This document shows positions 26,761-35,154 of a DNA stretch of 63,630 bases, in pieces. Under the pieces are notes generated by a model. The model searched no databases. It was not told where the DNA came from and worked only from the letters and a program-made list of their open reading frames with translations. The position numbers and the translations under genes were made by a program. Position 1 is the stretch's first letter. Every line of letters begins with the position of its first letter. Source of the stretch: an uncultured Clostridia bacterium (GTDB lineage: Bacteria; Bacillota; Clostridia; TANB77; CAG-508); assembly GCA_947632475.1 (NCBI GenBank), contig CANRPI010000003.1:1-63630 (forward strand), read 5' to 3'.

Positions 26761-27350
26761 TTAAAATATAAATTTTTCAATCTCTGTCCAAACTTCATCA
26801 CTATATATTTTTCTTTCAGAAGAAAATGGCAATATAGTAATATCTCCAATAGGATTTAAAATTTTTTGAATTTCTTTTGTCTTTTCCATGACTTTAGTTA
26901 TAGCAATTTTGTCAGCCTTATTTGCAATAATTAAACATGGTAACCCAGATGAAATAATGTAGTTATACATCATTTTATCATTTTCAGTCGGATTGTGCCT
27001 TATATCAACTAAAAATATTATTAAGCAAATTTCATTTCTCTTAGACAAATATTCTTCTATAAATTTACCAACTTGAACTTGCTCTTTTTTAGACATTTTG
27101 CTATATCCATATCCGAGGCAAATCTACAAAATAAAACTTTTCATCAATATTATAAAAATTAATTTGCCTAGTTTTACCGTGGCTCACTACTTGTTCTTGC
27201 TAATTTCTTCCTATTAATCATTGTATTTATAAAACTAGATTTTCCAACATTAGATTTTCCAACTAATACAATCTCTGGCAATCCCTGCTTTGGATACTGT
27301 TTTGGGCTTACTGCTGAAATTTCAAATTTTGGATTATTAACTACTAGCAT
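26761..27350 (-). CDS. engB: Ribosome-biogenesis GTP-binding protein YsxC/EngB, with two +1 frameshifts
   Basis: An essential GTPase for 50S assembly in many bacteria. From ATG 27350 (after AAGGAG) the sequence has the G1 motif [12 protein letters not shown], then [11 protein letters not shown] followed by CGG and an immediate TAA. Skipping the C gives [20 protein letters not shown] and then P, where a second CGG is met. Skipping that C gives [20 protein letters not shown] and on to the G4 motif IANKADK. Together 195 residues, the normal EngB length; the span has exactly two extra bases. Each restored glycine is a conserved GTPase residue, the second one being the Gly of the G3 box DLPGYGY. 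It follows serS on the same strand. Confidence 0.9.
27113..27115 (-). other. Candidate +1 recoding site 2 (CCT-CGG-A) in engB
   Basis: Skipping C restores DLPGYGY, the G3 box of the GTPase. Reading on in the old frame gives a stop three codons after CGG. Confidence 0.78.
27177..27179 (-). other. Candidate +1 recoding site 1 (CCA-CGG-T) in engB
   Basis: CGG is followed directly by TAA in frame 0. Skipping C yields P-G-K-T-R-Q, the conserved switch region of EngB. Confidence 0.78.
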
Positions 27351-27385
27351 AATAATTTTTTCTCCTTTTCTACTGTGGTTAATTA

Positions 27386-27446
27386 AAGCCTGTCCCCCAA
27401 TTAGCCATTAGCCATGGTCATTTCAAGACTGTCCCCAAAATAGCCA
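27386..27446. repeat. Two copies of a CTGTCCCC-type repeat between serS and engB
   Basis: AAGCCTGTCCCCCAATTAGCC and AAGACTGTCCCCAAAATAGCC-like units (about 27387 and 27424) resemble the repeats at 61087-61171 and a single GGGGACAG near 46890. Probably a small dispersed repeat family. Confidence 0.55.
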
Positions 27447-27448
27447 AA

Positions 27449-28726
27449 TTAACCAATCTTTTTTATTCCTCCCATGTATGGTCTTAGAACTTCAGGAATT
27501 ACTACACTTCCGTCTGGCTGATAGTTGTTTTCTACTATTGAAATTAACATACGAGGAGGTGCTACTACTGTATTGTTTAGTGTGTGTGCAAAGTAGTTGC
27601 CGTTTTTTCCTTTTATTCTGATTCCTAGTCTGCGTGCTTGTGCATCTGTTAGGTTTGAACAACTTCCTACTTCAAAGTATTTTTTCTGTCTAGGACTCCA
27701 TGCTTCTACGTCACATGATTTTGCTTTTAGGTCTGCTAAGTCCCCACTACAACATTCTAATGTTCTTACTGGTATGTTCATGCTTCTAAAGAATTCTACT
27801 GTGTATGACCACATTTTGTCATACCATTCCCAGCTTTGGCTTGGTTCACATACTACTATCATTTCTTGTTTTTCAAATTGATGTATTCTGTATACTCCTC
27901 TTTCTTCTATTCCATGTGCTCCTTTTTCTTTTCTGAAACAAGGTGAGTATGATGTCATTGTGTATGGCATGTTTTCTTTTTTTAGTATTTGGTCTTTGAA
28001 TTTTCCAATCATAGAGTGCTCGCTTGTTCCTATTAGGTATAGGTCTTCTCCTTCGATTTTATACATCATTGCATCCATTTCTTCAAAGCTCATTACTCCT
28101 GTAACTACGTCACTTCTTATCATATATGGTGGTATGCAATATGTGAATCCTTTGTTTATCATGAAGTCTCTTGCATATGTTAATACTGCTGAATGTAATC
28201 TTGCTACATCTCCCATTAAATAGTAGAAACCGTTTCCTGCTACTCTTCTTGCACTGTCTAAGTCAAGCCCTCCTAATTTTTCTAAGATTTCTGCATGATA
28301 TGGGATTTCATAGTCTGGTACTATTGGCTCTCCAAATCTTTGTATTTCTACATTTTCACTGTCGTCTTTTCCTATTGGTACTGTTTCATGCATTATATTT
28401 GGTATTTTCATCATTCTTTGTTTTATTTCGTTTGCATATTCTGCTTCTAGTTTTTCATTTTCTTCAAGTTTTGTATTTATTTGTGTTACTTGTTCTTTTA
28501 TTTTTTGTGCTTCTTCTTTTTTGCCTGTTTTCATAAGTTCTCCTATTTGATTGCTTAGGTTTTTTCTTTGGGCTCTTAGATTGTCTCCTTCTAGTTGTGA
28601 TTTTCTACTTTTTACGTCTAATTCAAGCACTTCGTCTACTAATATGAGTTTTTGATTTTGATATTTCTTTTTTATGTTCTCTTTTACTATTTCAGGATTT
28701 TCTCTTAAAAATTTTATATCTATCAT
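27449..28726 (-). CDS. serS: Seryl-tRNA synthetase
   Basis: A class II synthetase of 425 residues. The N-terminal tRNA-binding coiled coil (residues 30-105) precedes the catalytic core with motif 2 PCFRKEKGAHGIEERGVYRI and motif 3 NTVVAPPRMLISIVENN. No T-box leader is seen; a plain promoter precedes it. Confidence 0.97.
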   Translation of the reverse strand: MIDIKFLRENPEIVKENIKKKYQNQKLILVDEVLELDVKSRKSQLEGDNLRAQRKNLSNQIGELMKTGKKEEAQKIKEQVTQINTKLEENEKLEAEYANEIKQRMMKIPNIMHETVPIGKDDSENVEIQRFGEPIVPDYEIPYHAEILEKLGGLDLDSARRVAGNGFYYLMGDVARLHSAVLTYARDFMINKGFTYCIPPYMIRSDVVTGVMSFEEMDAMMYKIEGEDLYLIGTSEHSMIGKFKDQILKKENMPYTMTSYSPCFRKEKGAHGIEERGVYRIHQFEKQEMIVVCEPSQSWEWYDKMWSYTVEFFRSMNIPVRTLECCSGDLADLKAKSCDVEAWSPRQKKYFEVGSCSNLTDAQARRLGIRIKGKNGNYFAHTLNNTVVAPPRMLISIVENNYQPDGSVVIPEVLRPYMGGIKKIG

Positions 28727-28767
28727 TTTATTTTTCCTTTCTTTTACTTATTTTTAATTTATGTTAT

Positions 28768-28796
28768 ATTATACCTTATTTCCTAATAAATAGCAA
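28768..28796 (-). promoter_or_regulatory. Promoter of serS (and engB)
   Basis: TTGCTA (28791-28796) and TATAAT (28768-28773) with 17-base spacing, about 45 bases before the serS start. Confidence 0.65.
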
Positions 28797-28845
28797 GAAA
28801 ATGGATAAAATAAATTTATAAGTATTTACGTTTTTAAGGAGTAAT

Positions 28846-29700
28846 ATGTTTTTTGAATTAATAAAATTTTTTGTATATTGTGCTTTAATTGTAATTTTGT
28901 CTAAGTATGTTTTGGTTCCTAATTTAAGGAAGTTGGCTGAAGCTCTTAGCTTAAAGGCTAAAACTGTTGGTAATATTTCTGGGTTAGCTACTTCTATGCC
29001 AGAGTTTTTAACTATTGTGGCTTCTAGTTTTAATGGTTTGATTGATACTAGTATTATTAATATATTGAGTTCTAATATAATTAATGTAATTCAATATGTT
29101 GCTTCTATTGTACTAAATAAAAACATACAAAGCTTTAAGAATCAAGCTATTAAAGTTGATTTTATATTAGTTATTTTTACTATAATAATTCCAATTTTAT
29201 TTATTTTTTTGAATATAGAAGCAAATATTGAAATTGTTCCTTTGTTTATTATATTGTATTTCTTTTTTATGTTTTTGAATTCAAATGCTCATAATTTGTA
29301 TTTGAAAAATGAAGATTTAATTTTGGAAAATCAAATTCAGGCTGAAGGCAAATGGAGAAGAAATAATAAGTCTAAGATTATAAAATATGTTATTTATTTG
29401 ATTTTAACAGGAGTTTTTTTGTTTATTATAGGAAATGCTTTAGGAAATACCTTAAATGTTTTATGTAATGATTTTAATGTTTCTCAAACTATTGTTGGTG
29501 TATTGCTTGGTGGTATAACTAGTATTCCTGAGCTTATTACTTTTTTAGAGTCTCAGAAACATCATAAAAAATTGGAAAAACAAAATATTTTAGGTGTTGT
29601 AGAAGCTACTAATAATTTGCTTACTTCAAATGTTTTAAATTTGTTTATAATTCAATCAGTTGGAATTTTATTATGTAAATTTTTTCCATTGACTTTATGA
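28846..29700 (+). CDS. CaCA-type sodium/calcium exchanger-like membrane protein
   Basis: A 284-residue protein with about ten hydrophobic segments in two halves. Each half has an inverted alpha-repeat: KTVGNISGLATSMPEFLTIV near residue 40 and SQTIVGVLLGGITSIPELIT near residue 217, both matching the S-x-PE motif of cation/Ca2+ exchangers. It is divergent and shorter than usual. The transported ion is not predictable. The ATG follows AAGGAG; it stands alone on the plus strand, divergent from serS. Confidence 0.75.
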   Translation: MFFELIKFFVYCALIVILSKYVLVPNLRKLAEALSLKAKTVGNISGLATSMPEFLTIVASSFNGLIDTSIINILSSNIINVIQYVASIVLNKNIQSFKNQAIKVDFILVIFTIIIPILFIFLNIEANIEIVPLFIILYFFFMFLNSNAHNLYLKNEDLILENQIQAEGKWRRNNKSKIIKYVIYLILTGVFLFIIGNALGNTLNVLCNDFNVSQTIVGVLLGGITSIPELITFLESQKHHKKLEKQNILGVVEATNNLLTSNVLNLFIIQSVGILLCKFFPLTL

Positions 29701-29782
29701 CATTTTTATTGTATAATATTTTTCGTAACTATTCATAATAAGTCGATTTTTTAATCGCACACATAACAGGAGGACTTACTTT

Positions 29783-30050
29783 ATGTGCAAAAAAATGAAA
29801 ACTGTGTTCGTTGATGAATTGGATGCCACTGAGGTGGAACTGGTCGAATTAAAGAAAGACCGAGATCTTGCTCGAAAAAGGCACCACTGCAAGGCGAAAG
29901 CTAGGCAGAAGAGTAAGAAGGTAGTAAACTATCTCGAGTCTCGTTTCAACCAGTTGAACCATAACCACCCTTCTGAGTCTAAGCTGGGTGCACGGTTATA
30001 TGCAGCCACCAAAGTGGCTGGCAAAGTTCAGTAGTTCAGTAAATCTCTAA
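29783..30050 (+). CDS. Small basic protein of foreign codon usage, contains CGG
   Basis: I recognise no family. The frame-0 product has 83 residues and ends at 30034. It is rich in Lys/Arg and helical (ELKKDRDLARKRHHCKAKAR). AGGAGG precedes the ATG and a strong terminator follows. Codon use (CTC, GAC, AAG, GAG, GTC, CGA) is much more GC-rich than all neighbours, suggesting transfer. Codon 71 is CGG, the only CGG in frame outside the six frameshift sites. Read as Arg it gives SKLGARLYAATKVAGKVQ. Read with +1 shift it gives a Gly followed by YMQPPKWLAKFSSSVNL, ending at 30050. Both tails are open, so the C-terminus is unresolved. Confidence 0.55.
29993..29995 (+). other. In-frame CGG (GCA-CGG-T) in the foreign small ORF
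   Basis: Followed by GGT in the +1 frame, like the six recoding sites, but here frame 0 also remains open for 12 more codons. Confidence 0.4.
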
Positions 30051-30058
30051 GCAACTAA

Positions 30059-30084
30059 GGGAGACGCTATGTCTCCCTTTTTTC
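30059..30084 (+). terminator. Terminator of the foreign small ORF
   Basis: The stem GGGAGAC/GTCTCCC with a five-base loop is followed by TTTTTTC. It overlaps the stop end of the converging DUF951 gene. Confidence 0.8.
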
Positions 30085-30255
30085 TATTTTTTTAGTTATT
30101 ACTTTTAATGCCTTTTCTCTTGGTAAAGTTACAATATGTCCACATCCAGTGCATTTCAATTTAAAATCTACGCCAACTCTTATCACTTCCCAAAGTTTAC
30201 TTCCACAAGGATGTACCTTTTTTGTTCTTACAATATCCCCTATATTATATTGCAT
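30067..30255 (-). CDS. DUF951 family protein
   Basis: A 62-residue protein, MQYNIGDIVRTKKVHPCGSK, then WEVIRVGVDFKLKCTGCGHI, with cysteines at CG and CTGC. This matches the small Firmicutes DUF951 family, of unknown, possibly nucleic-acid-related function. The open frame extends to a TTG at 30270, but the ATG at 30255 has AAGGG upstream. It overlaps the end of gltX by 11 bases, so the two are translationally coupled. Confidence 0.88.
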   Translation of the reverse strand: MQYNIGDIVRTKKVHPCGSKLWEVIRVGVDFKLKCTGCGHIVTLPREKALKVITKKIEKRET

Positions 30256-31900
30256 TTTTCGCCCTTTCAAACCTTTTTTGAATTCTTTCTTTTCCTAGAA
30301 TTTTCATTATTTCAAACATATCTGGTGTATTTGTTCTTGAAGTTAATGCAACTCTTAGAACTGTACTTACATCACCTACATGGGCCTTATACATTCCTGG
30401 ATTTGCCTTAAATTCTTTTACATCTTTGCAATATCCTAGTTCTTCAGAAAGTGATTTTATTTTATCAAACCATGTTTGTTTGTCATCATTTTCATTATAA
30501 TATTTTTCTATGTATAATTCTAATATTTTTTCTATTTCTTCTTTTTGGTTTATTACTTGATATGGATAATTTTGTTGCTTTGCTTCAAATATTTCGTCAT
30601 ACATATATTCTATGTTTTCTTTAACTTCAGACCATTTTGATATGTCTTTTCTTGGTTTTTTATTTCCTCTTTCTATTCCTAATACTTTTAAACTATATTC
30701 TTTATTTTGTAGCATCTCTTCTAATTCTTTATCATATTTTTTTGCCCATTTAAGTGATTCTTCATAAACCTTTTCTGCTGAAAATCTTGAAATTACTGTT
30801 TTTGCTACATCTAACAGTTTAACCATATCAAATAATGCTCCACTTACACTCATTTTGTTTAATTGTAATTCAAAATCTTCTATTTTTGCCTCTGGATTTG
30901 CTCTTCTCCAATTTTCAAAATTTGAGTTTGCTATATTTAAAAGATATTCTTTTACAGCTTCTTTTGGAATTCCTTCTTCTTCGTAATAACTTACAGCTGC
31001 CTCTGGGTCTTTTCTTTTACTTAATTTTCTCTTATTTCCATCTTCATTTTTCATTATTGGTGCAATATGTGCATATTTTGGTGCTCTAAATCCTAATTCT
31101 TTAAATAGTTGTAAATGTAATGGAACTGAAGATAGCCATTCATCTCCACGTATTACATGTGTTGTTTTCATTAAATGGTCATCTACTGCATGTGCAAAGT
31201 GGTATGTTGGTAAACCATCTGCTTTTATTATTACTATATCTTGGTCATTTTCTGGAAATTCTACATTTCCTTTTATTACATCTTTGTGCTTTATTTTTCT
31301 GTCTTCTCTACCTGGTGATTTAAAACGAATTATATATTTTTCACCATTTTTTATTTTTTGTGCCATTTCTTCTACTGTATTGTTTCTGCATTTTGCCCAT
31401 ACTCCATAATATCCAGGTCTTACTTTTGCACTTTCTTGTTTTTTTCTTATTTCTTCGCCTTCTTCTTCTGTGCAAAAACATGGATATGCTTTTCCTTGCC
31501 CTATTAAATATTTTGCATATGCTTGATATATTTCTTTTCTTAAAGATTGTCTGTATGGCCCATATTCGCCTTTGCTTTCTTCTTCGTTTGTCATTCCTTC
31601 ATCTGGTTCTAAACCAAATTCTTTTAATGCTTCTATTATTCCACTTATACCATTTTCGACTTCTCTTTTTTGGTCGGTGTCTTCTACTCTTAAGAAAAAT
31701 ACTCCTTTTGTTTGATCTGCTAATTTTTTTGCTATTTCACATTGATACAATCCACCTATATGCACAAAACCTGTTGGACTTGGCGCAAATCTAGTTACTA
31801 TTGCCCCTTCTGGTAAATTTCTTTCTGGATATTTTTCTTCATAATATGATATTTCCTTTGCTTCTGGAAATATTAAGTTTGCTAATTCTTTATAATCCAT
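30245..31900 (-). CDS. gltX: Glutamyl-tRNA synthetase
   Basis: A class I synthetase with the HIGH-type motif TRFAPSPTGFVHIGGLYQ near residue 40 and the KMSKS-type motif KRKLSKRKDPEAAV near 300, then an all-helical anticodon-binding region. The open frame extends upstream of 31900, but GGAGG lies at the proper distance before the ATG of MDYKELANLI. That gives 551 residues. The RNase J stop lies just upstream and overlaps the gltX ribosome-binding site. Discrimination from glutaminyl-specific or non-discriminating enzymes is not possible here. Confidence 0.95.
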   Translation of the reverse strand: MDYKELANLIFPEAKEISYYEEKYPERNLPEGAIVTRFAPSPTGFVHIGGLYQCEIAKKLADQTKGVFFLRVEDTDQKREVENGISGIIEALKEFGLEPDEGMTNEEESKGEYGPYRQSLRKEIYQAYAKYLIGQGKAYPCFCTEEEGEEIRKKQESAKVRPGYYGVWAKCRNNTVEEMAQKIKNGEKYIIRFKSPGREDRKIKHKDVIKGNVEFPENDQDIVIIKADGLPTYHFAHAVDDHLMKTTHVIRGDEWLSSVPLHLQLFKELGFRAPKYAHIAPIMKNEDGNKRKLSKRKDPEAAVSYYEEEGIPKEAVKEYLLNIANSNFENWRRANPEAKIEDFELQLNKMSVSGALFDMVKLLDVAKTVISRFSAEKVYEESLKWAKKYDKELEEMLQNKEYSLKVLGIERGNKKPRKDISKWSEVKENIEYMYDEIFEAKQQNYPYQVINQKEEIEKILELYIEKYYNENDDKQTWFDKIKSLSEELGYCKDVKEFKANPGMYKAHVGDVSTVLRVALTSRTNTPDMFEIMKILGKERIQKRFERAKNAI

Positions 31901-31902
31901 TA

Positions 31903-33846
31903 TTAAACCTCCATAATAATTGGTATAATCATTGGGTTTCTTTTTGTTTTCATAAATATATAATCTCTTAATTTTTCTCTTGTAGTTGTTTTTATTGTTG
32001 CCCAATCTCTAATGCCTCTTTCTTCACATTTTTTTACTTCATGTCTTACTACTGATTTAACATCATCCATTAAGCTTTCTGATTCTCTAACATATACAAA
32101 ACCTCTTGATATAACATCTGGTCCAGCTACTACTTCCCCTGTTTGAGAATCCATTGTTAATACTATTACTATTAGTCCGTCTTGTGATAAATGCTGTCTA
32201 TCTCTTAATACAATATTTCCTACATCTCCTACACCAAGACCATCTACTAGTACTCTTCCACTTGGTACTGAAGATGTTAATTCTGCTTTTTCTTCATTTA
32301 TTTCTAATATTCTTCCATTTGATAGCATTATTATGTTTTTCTTTTCTATTCCCATACTTTGTGCTGTTTCACTATGAGCTACTAGTTGTCTGTATTCGCC
32401 ATGAACAGGTATAAAGTATTTTGGTTTTGCTAAGGCTAAAATTAGTTTTTGCTCTTCTTGGCATGCATGTCCTGATACATGTATGTCATAAAGTGAGCTA
32501 TATACAACTTCTGCTCCTATTTGCATTAAGTCATCTATTACTTTTGAAACGAATTTTTCATTTCCTGGTATTGGAGTTGCTGATATTATTACTAAGTCGT
32601 TTGATGTTATTGTTACTTTTCTATGGTCTCCTGCTGCCATTCTTGTTAGTGCTGACATTGGCTCTCCTTGGCTTCCAGTTGTTATTATTACTAATTGCTC
32701 ATCATTGTATGTTCCTATCATGTCTATGTCTATAAAAAGATTTTCTGGACATTCTATATACCCAAGTTCTCTTGCAGTTTCTATCATGTTTATCATGCTT
32801 CTTCCACATACTGCAATTTTTCTGTTGTTACTAACTGCTGAGTTTACAATTTGTTGAACTCTGTGCACATTTGAAGCAAATGTTGCTACAACTATTCTTT
32901 TTTTGCAGTTTAAAAATAGTTTGTCAAATACTTCTCCTACTGAACTTTCTGACATTGTGAATCCTTTTCTTTCTGCATTTGTACTGTCTGACATTAATGC
33001 TAGGATTCCTTGGTTTCCTAATTCTGCTATTCTTCCTAAGTTCATTAGTTTTCCGTCTATTGGTGTGTAGTCTACTTTGAAGTCTCCTGTGTGTAGTACC
33101 GTTCCTACAGGAGTTGTTATTGCTAACATTACAGAATCTGGTATGCTGTGTGAGCTTCTTATGAATTCAACTTTAAAGTTTTTTCCAAATTGTATTGTTT
33201 GCCCTTGCATTACTTCTACTATTTTTGTACTTCTTAGTAGTTTGTGTTCTTCTAATTTGTTTCTAATTAGTCCTGCTGATAGTTTTGTAGCATATATTGG
33301 AATGTTTATTTTTTTTAATAAATATGGTACTCCTCCTATATGGTCTTCATGTCCATGTGTTATTATTAACCCTTTTATTTTTTCTACATTTTTCTCTAAA
33401 TATGTGGTATCTGGTATAACTAGGTCTATTCCTAGCATTTCATCTTCTGGGAATGATATTCCACAATCTACTACTATTATCTCATCTTCATATTCAAATA
33501 CTGTTATGTTTTTTCCGATTTCATGTAATCCACCTAATGGTATTATTTTTAGTTTTGATTTTTTAAATATACTTTTTTCTTCTATTTCTTGCTCTTTTAC
33601 TTTTCTTGTTCTTCTAGTTGTTTTTCTTATTTTTGTTATATCTTGTTTTTCTTCTCTTGTTTGTTCATTGTTTTTTATTTCAATTTGTTTTTTTTCTTTT
33701 TTTACTTTATTTATTCTTTTATTAATATTTTTATTTTCCATATTGTCTCTTTCACTTGCTGTATTACTGTTTTCTCTCCTTTCATTTTTATTTTCTCTTT
33801 TTCTAAATTCTCTTTTCTCTCCTCTTCTTGTTTTCTCTTCTGCCAT
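31903..33846 (-). CDS. rnj: Ribonuclease J
   Basis: A metallo-beta-lactamase/beta-CASP nuclease that degrades and processes mRNA and rRNA. The catalytic HGHEDHIGG motif is near residue 165; LHTGDFKVDYTP, SDSTNAERKGFT and the VHGEYRQL beta-CASP motif follow. The C-terminal domain is present. Total 647 residues: the usual 555 plus a charged, Arg/Lys/Glu-rich N-terminal extension of about 95 residues. Confidence 0.94.
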   Translation of the reverse strand: MAEEKTRRGEKREFRKRENKNERRENSNTASERDNMENKNINKRINKVKKEKKQIEIKNNEQTREEKQDITKIRKTTRRTRKVKEQEIEEKSIFKKSKLKIIPLGGLHEIGKNITVFEYEDEIIVVDCGISFPEDEMLGIDLVIPDTTYLEKNVEKIKGLIITHGHEDHIGGVPYLLKKINIPIYATKLSAGLIRNKLEEHKLLRSTKIVEVMQGQTIQFGKNFKVEFIRSSHSIPDSVMLAITTPVGTVLHTGDFKVDYTPIDGKLMNLGRIAELGNQGILALMSDSTNAERKGFTMSESSVGEVFDKLFLNCKKRIVVATFASNVHRVQQIVNSAVSNNRKIAVCGRSMINMIETARELGYIECPENLFIDIDMIGTYNDEQLVIITTGSQGEPMSALTRMAAGDHRKVTITSNDLVIISATPIPGNEKFVSKVIDDLMQIGAEVVYSSLYDIHVSGHACQEEQKLILALAKPKYFIPVHGEYRQLVAHSETAQSMGIEKKNIIMLSNGRILEINEEKAELTSSVPSGRVLVDGLGVGDVGNIVLRDRQHLSQDGLIVIVLTMDSQTGEVVAGPDVISRGFVYVRESESLMDDVKSVVRHEVKKCEERGIRDWATIKTTTREKLRDYIFMKTKRNPMIIPIIMEV

Positions 33847-33953
33847 GATTTTCTCTTATTTCTCCTTTCTTATTTGCACATTTGTTTTTATATTATTTAT
33901 ACCTCTCTTTTTTATGTATATAATAATATTGATCTCATTTTTTCACGTTTAAA

Positions 33954-33982
33954 ATTATACTATATTTTTCCTTAAAAGTCAA
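33954..33982 (-). promoter_or_regulatory. Promoter of rnj-gltX-DUF951
   Basis: TTGACT (33977-33982) and TATAAT (33954-33959) with a 17-base spacer, about 110 bases before rnj. Confidence 0.7.
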
Positions 33983-34016
33983 ATGTCGTAATTAGTTTTT
34001 ACACCAATTACGACAT
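33983..34016 (-). terminator. Hairpin after the 34074-34919 gene
   Basis: The perfect arms ATGTCGTAATT/AATTACGACAT abut the -35 box of the rnj promoter. A T-run is weak, so it may instead be an operator for rnj. Confidence 0.45.
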
Positions 34017-34073
34017 TATTATTTGTTAATTTTTATTTTTTAATACATGTGTTTTGAAAATTATTTTTTAATG

Positions 34074-34919
34074 TTAGTTGTTGTTTTCTCCTCTTCCTTC
34101 TGGAAGTGCTGATGAGTAATCTATTACTATTCTTATTTTTGTTAAACATCTTATTGTTCTTACTAACTTGCTGTTTTTAATTCTTTGCCATAAGCTTGGT
34201 TTTGCTTCAAATGTTGTCTCTTCTACATATTGTTGTTTAACTTCTTCTTTAATTTGTTCTGGTTCTTCTACTACGTTTTCTATTACTTTTTCCTCTATTG
34301 GAGTTGGTATTGTTTTTAGAGCATCTGCAATTTCAATTCCTATGTAACTTAATGCTTTTGATCTGTCTTCAATTCTTTCCATGTCAATTTCTATGTGTAG
34401 ATTTGATTCTAAGTTATTTATTCTTGCATTAAGTAATTTTAATGCATCGCTGTAATCTTGTGATTCTTCATCTTTTGCTTTTCCTATTATTGTTAATGGC
34501 TCTATTATGTCTTCTGAAAAATTATTTTCTGCTTTTTTTATTTTTTCTTTCCAATCTTTATCTTTATTTTCTACTGCTTCTAATAGTTCTTTTAGGTCTC
34601 CAGCAGTTGCTATATTTTGCTCTCTTTGTCTTATTAATTCTTCTATTTTCTTTGTATTTTCTTCAAATTGATTTGTTGCATATTCCACTAACCCATAGGC
34701 TGATTTATATACTGATGCTGGGAAATTTTTCTTTTTGGGGTATTCTATTAAATATGTTTTTATTGATTCTACTAGATCTTTAAAATATGTATCATCTTCT
34801 AATTGTACTATTTGTTTCTTGCTTTTTGGATTTATTAGTTTTTGAATTTTATCTATATTTGATAATATTTTTTCTTCTGTTATTACCATTCTTACATTTA
34901 CTATGCCAGACTTAGACAT
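34074..34919 (-). CDS. Helical coiled-coil protein, unknown
   Basis: About 281 residues from the ATG at 34919, which has AAAGGAGGG at the right distance; a longer frame to 34946 includes that site and is unlikely. The sequence is mostly charged helices (residues 80-160 coiled-coil-prone). A Pro/Glu-rich segment near 215-240 (EEKVIENVVEEPEQIKEE) and a basic tail (WQRIKNSKLVRTIRCLTKIR) follow. No membrane segment, no family recognised. Confidence 0.7.
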   Translation of the reverse strand: MSKSGIVNVRMVITEEKILSNIDKIQKLINPKSKKQIVQLEDDTYFKDLVESIKTYLIEYPKKKNFPASVYKSAYGLVEYATNQFEENTKKIEELIRQREQNIATAGDLKELLEAVENKDKDWKEKIKKAENNFSEDIIEPLTIIGKAKDEESQDYSDALKLLNARINNLESNLHIEIDMERIEDRSKALSYIGIEIADALKTIPTPIEEKVIENVVEEPEQIKEEVKQQYVEETTFEAKPSLWQRIKNSKLVRTIRCLTKIRIVIDYSSALPEGRGENNN

Positions 34920-35154
34920 GTAAATTCCCTCCTTTATCTTACGCATACTTGCTTTTTACTGTTTTCTTTATAATTATACATGAATTTACAAAAAACCTCA
35001 AGTAAATTTGCAAGTTTTTGTGTTAAATTTTTATTACAGAAATATTACATTTTTGTTACAATTTAAATTTTTTTTATTCTATTTTTTTATTTCATATTGA
35101 TTTTTCCTACGGAATCATAGAATTTGCCATTCTTAATATTTTCATATTTTTCTT

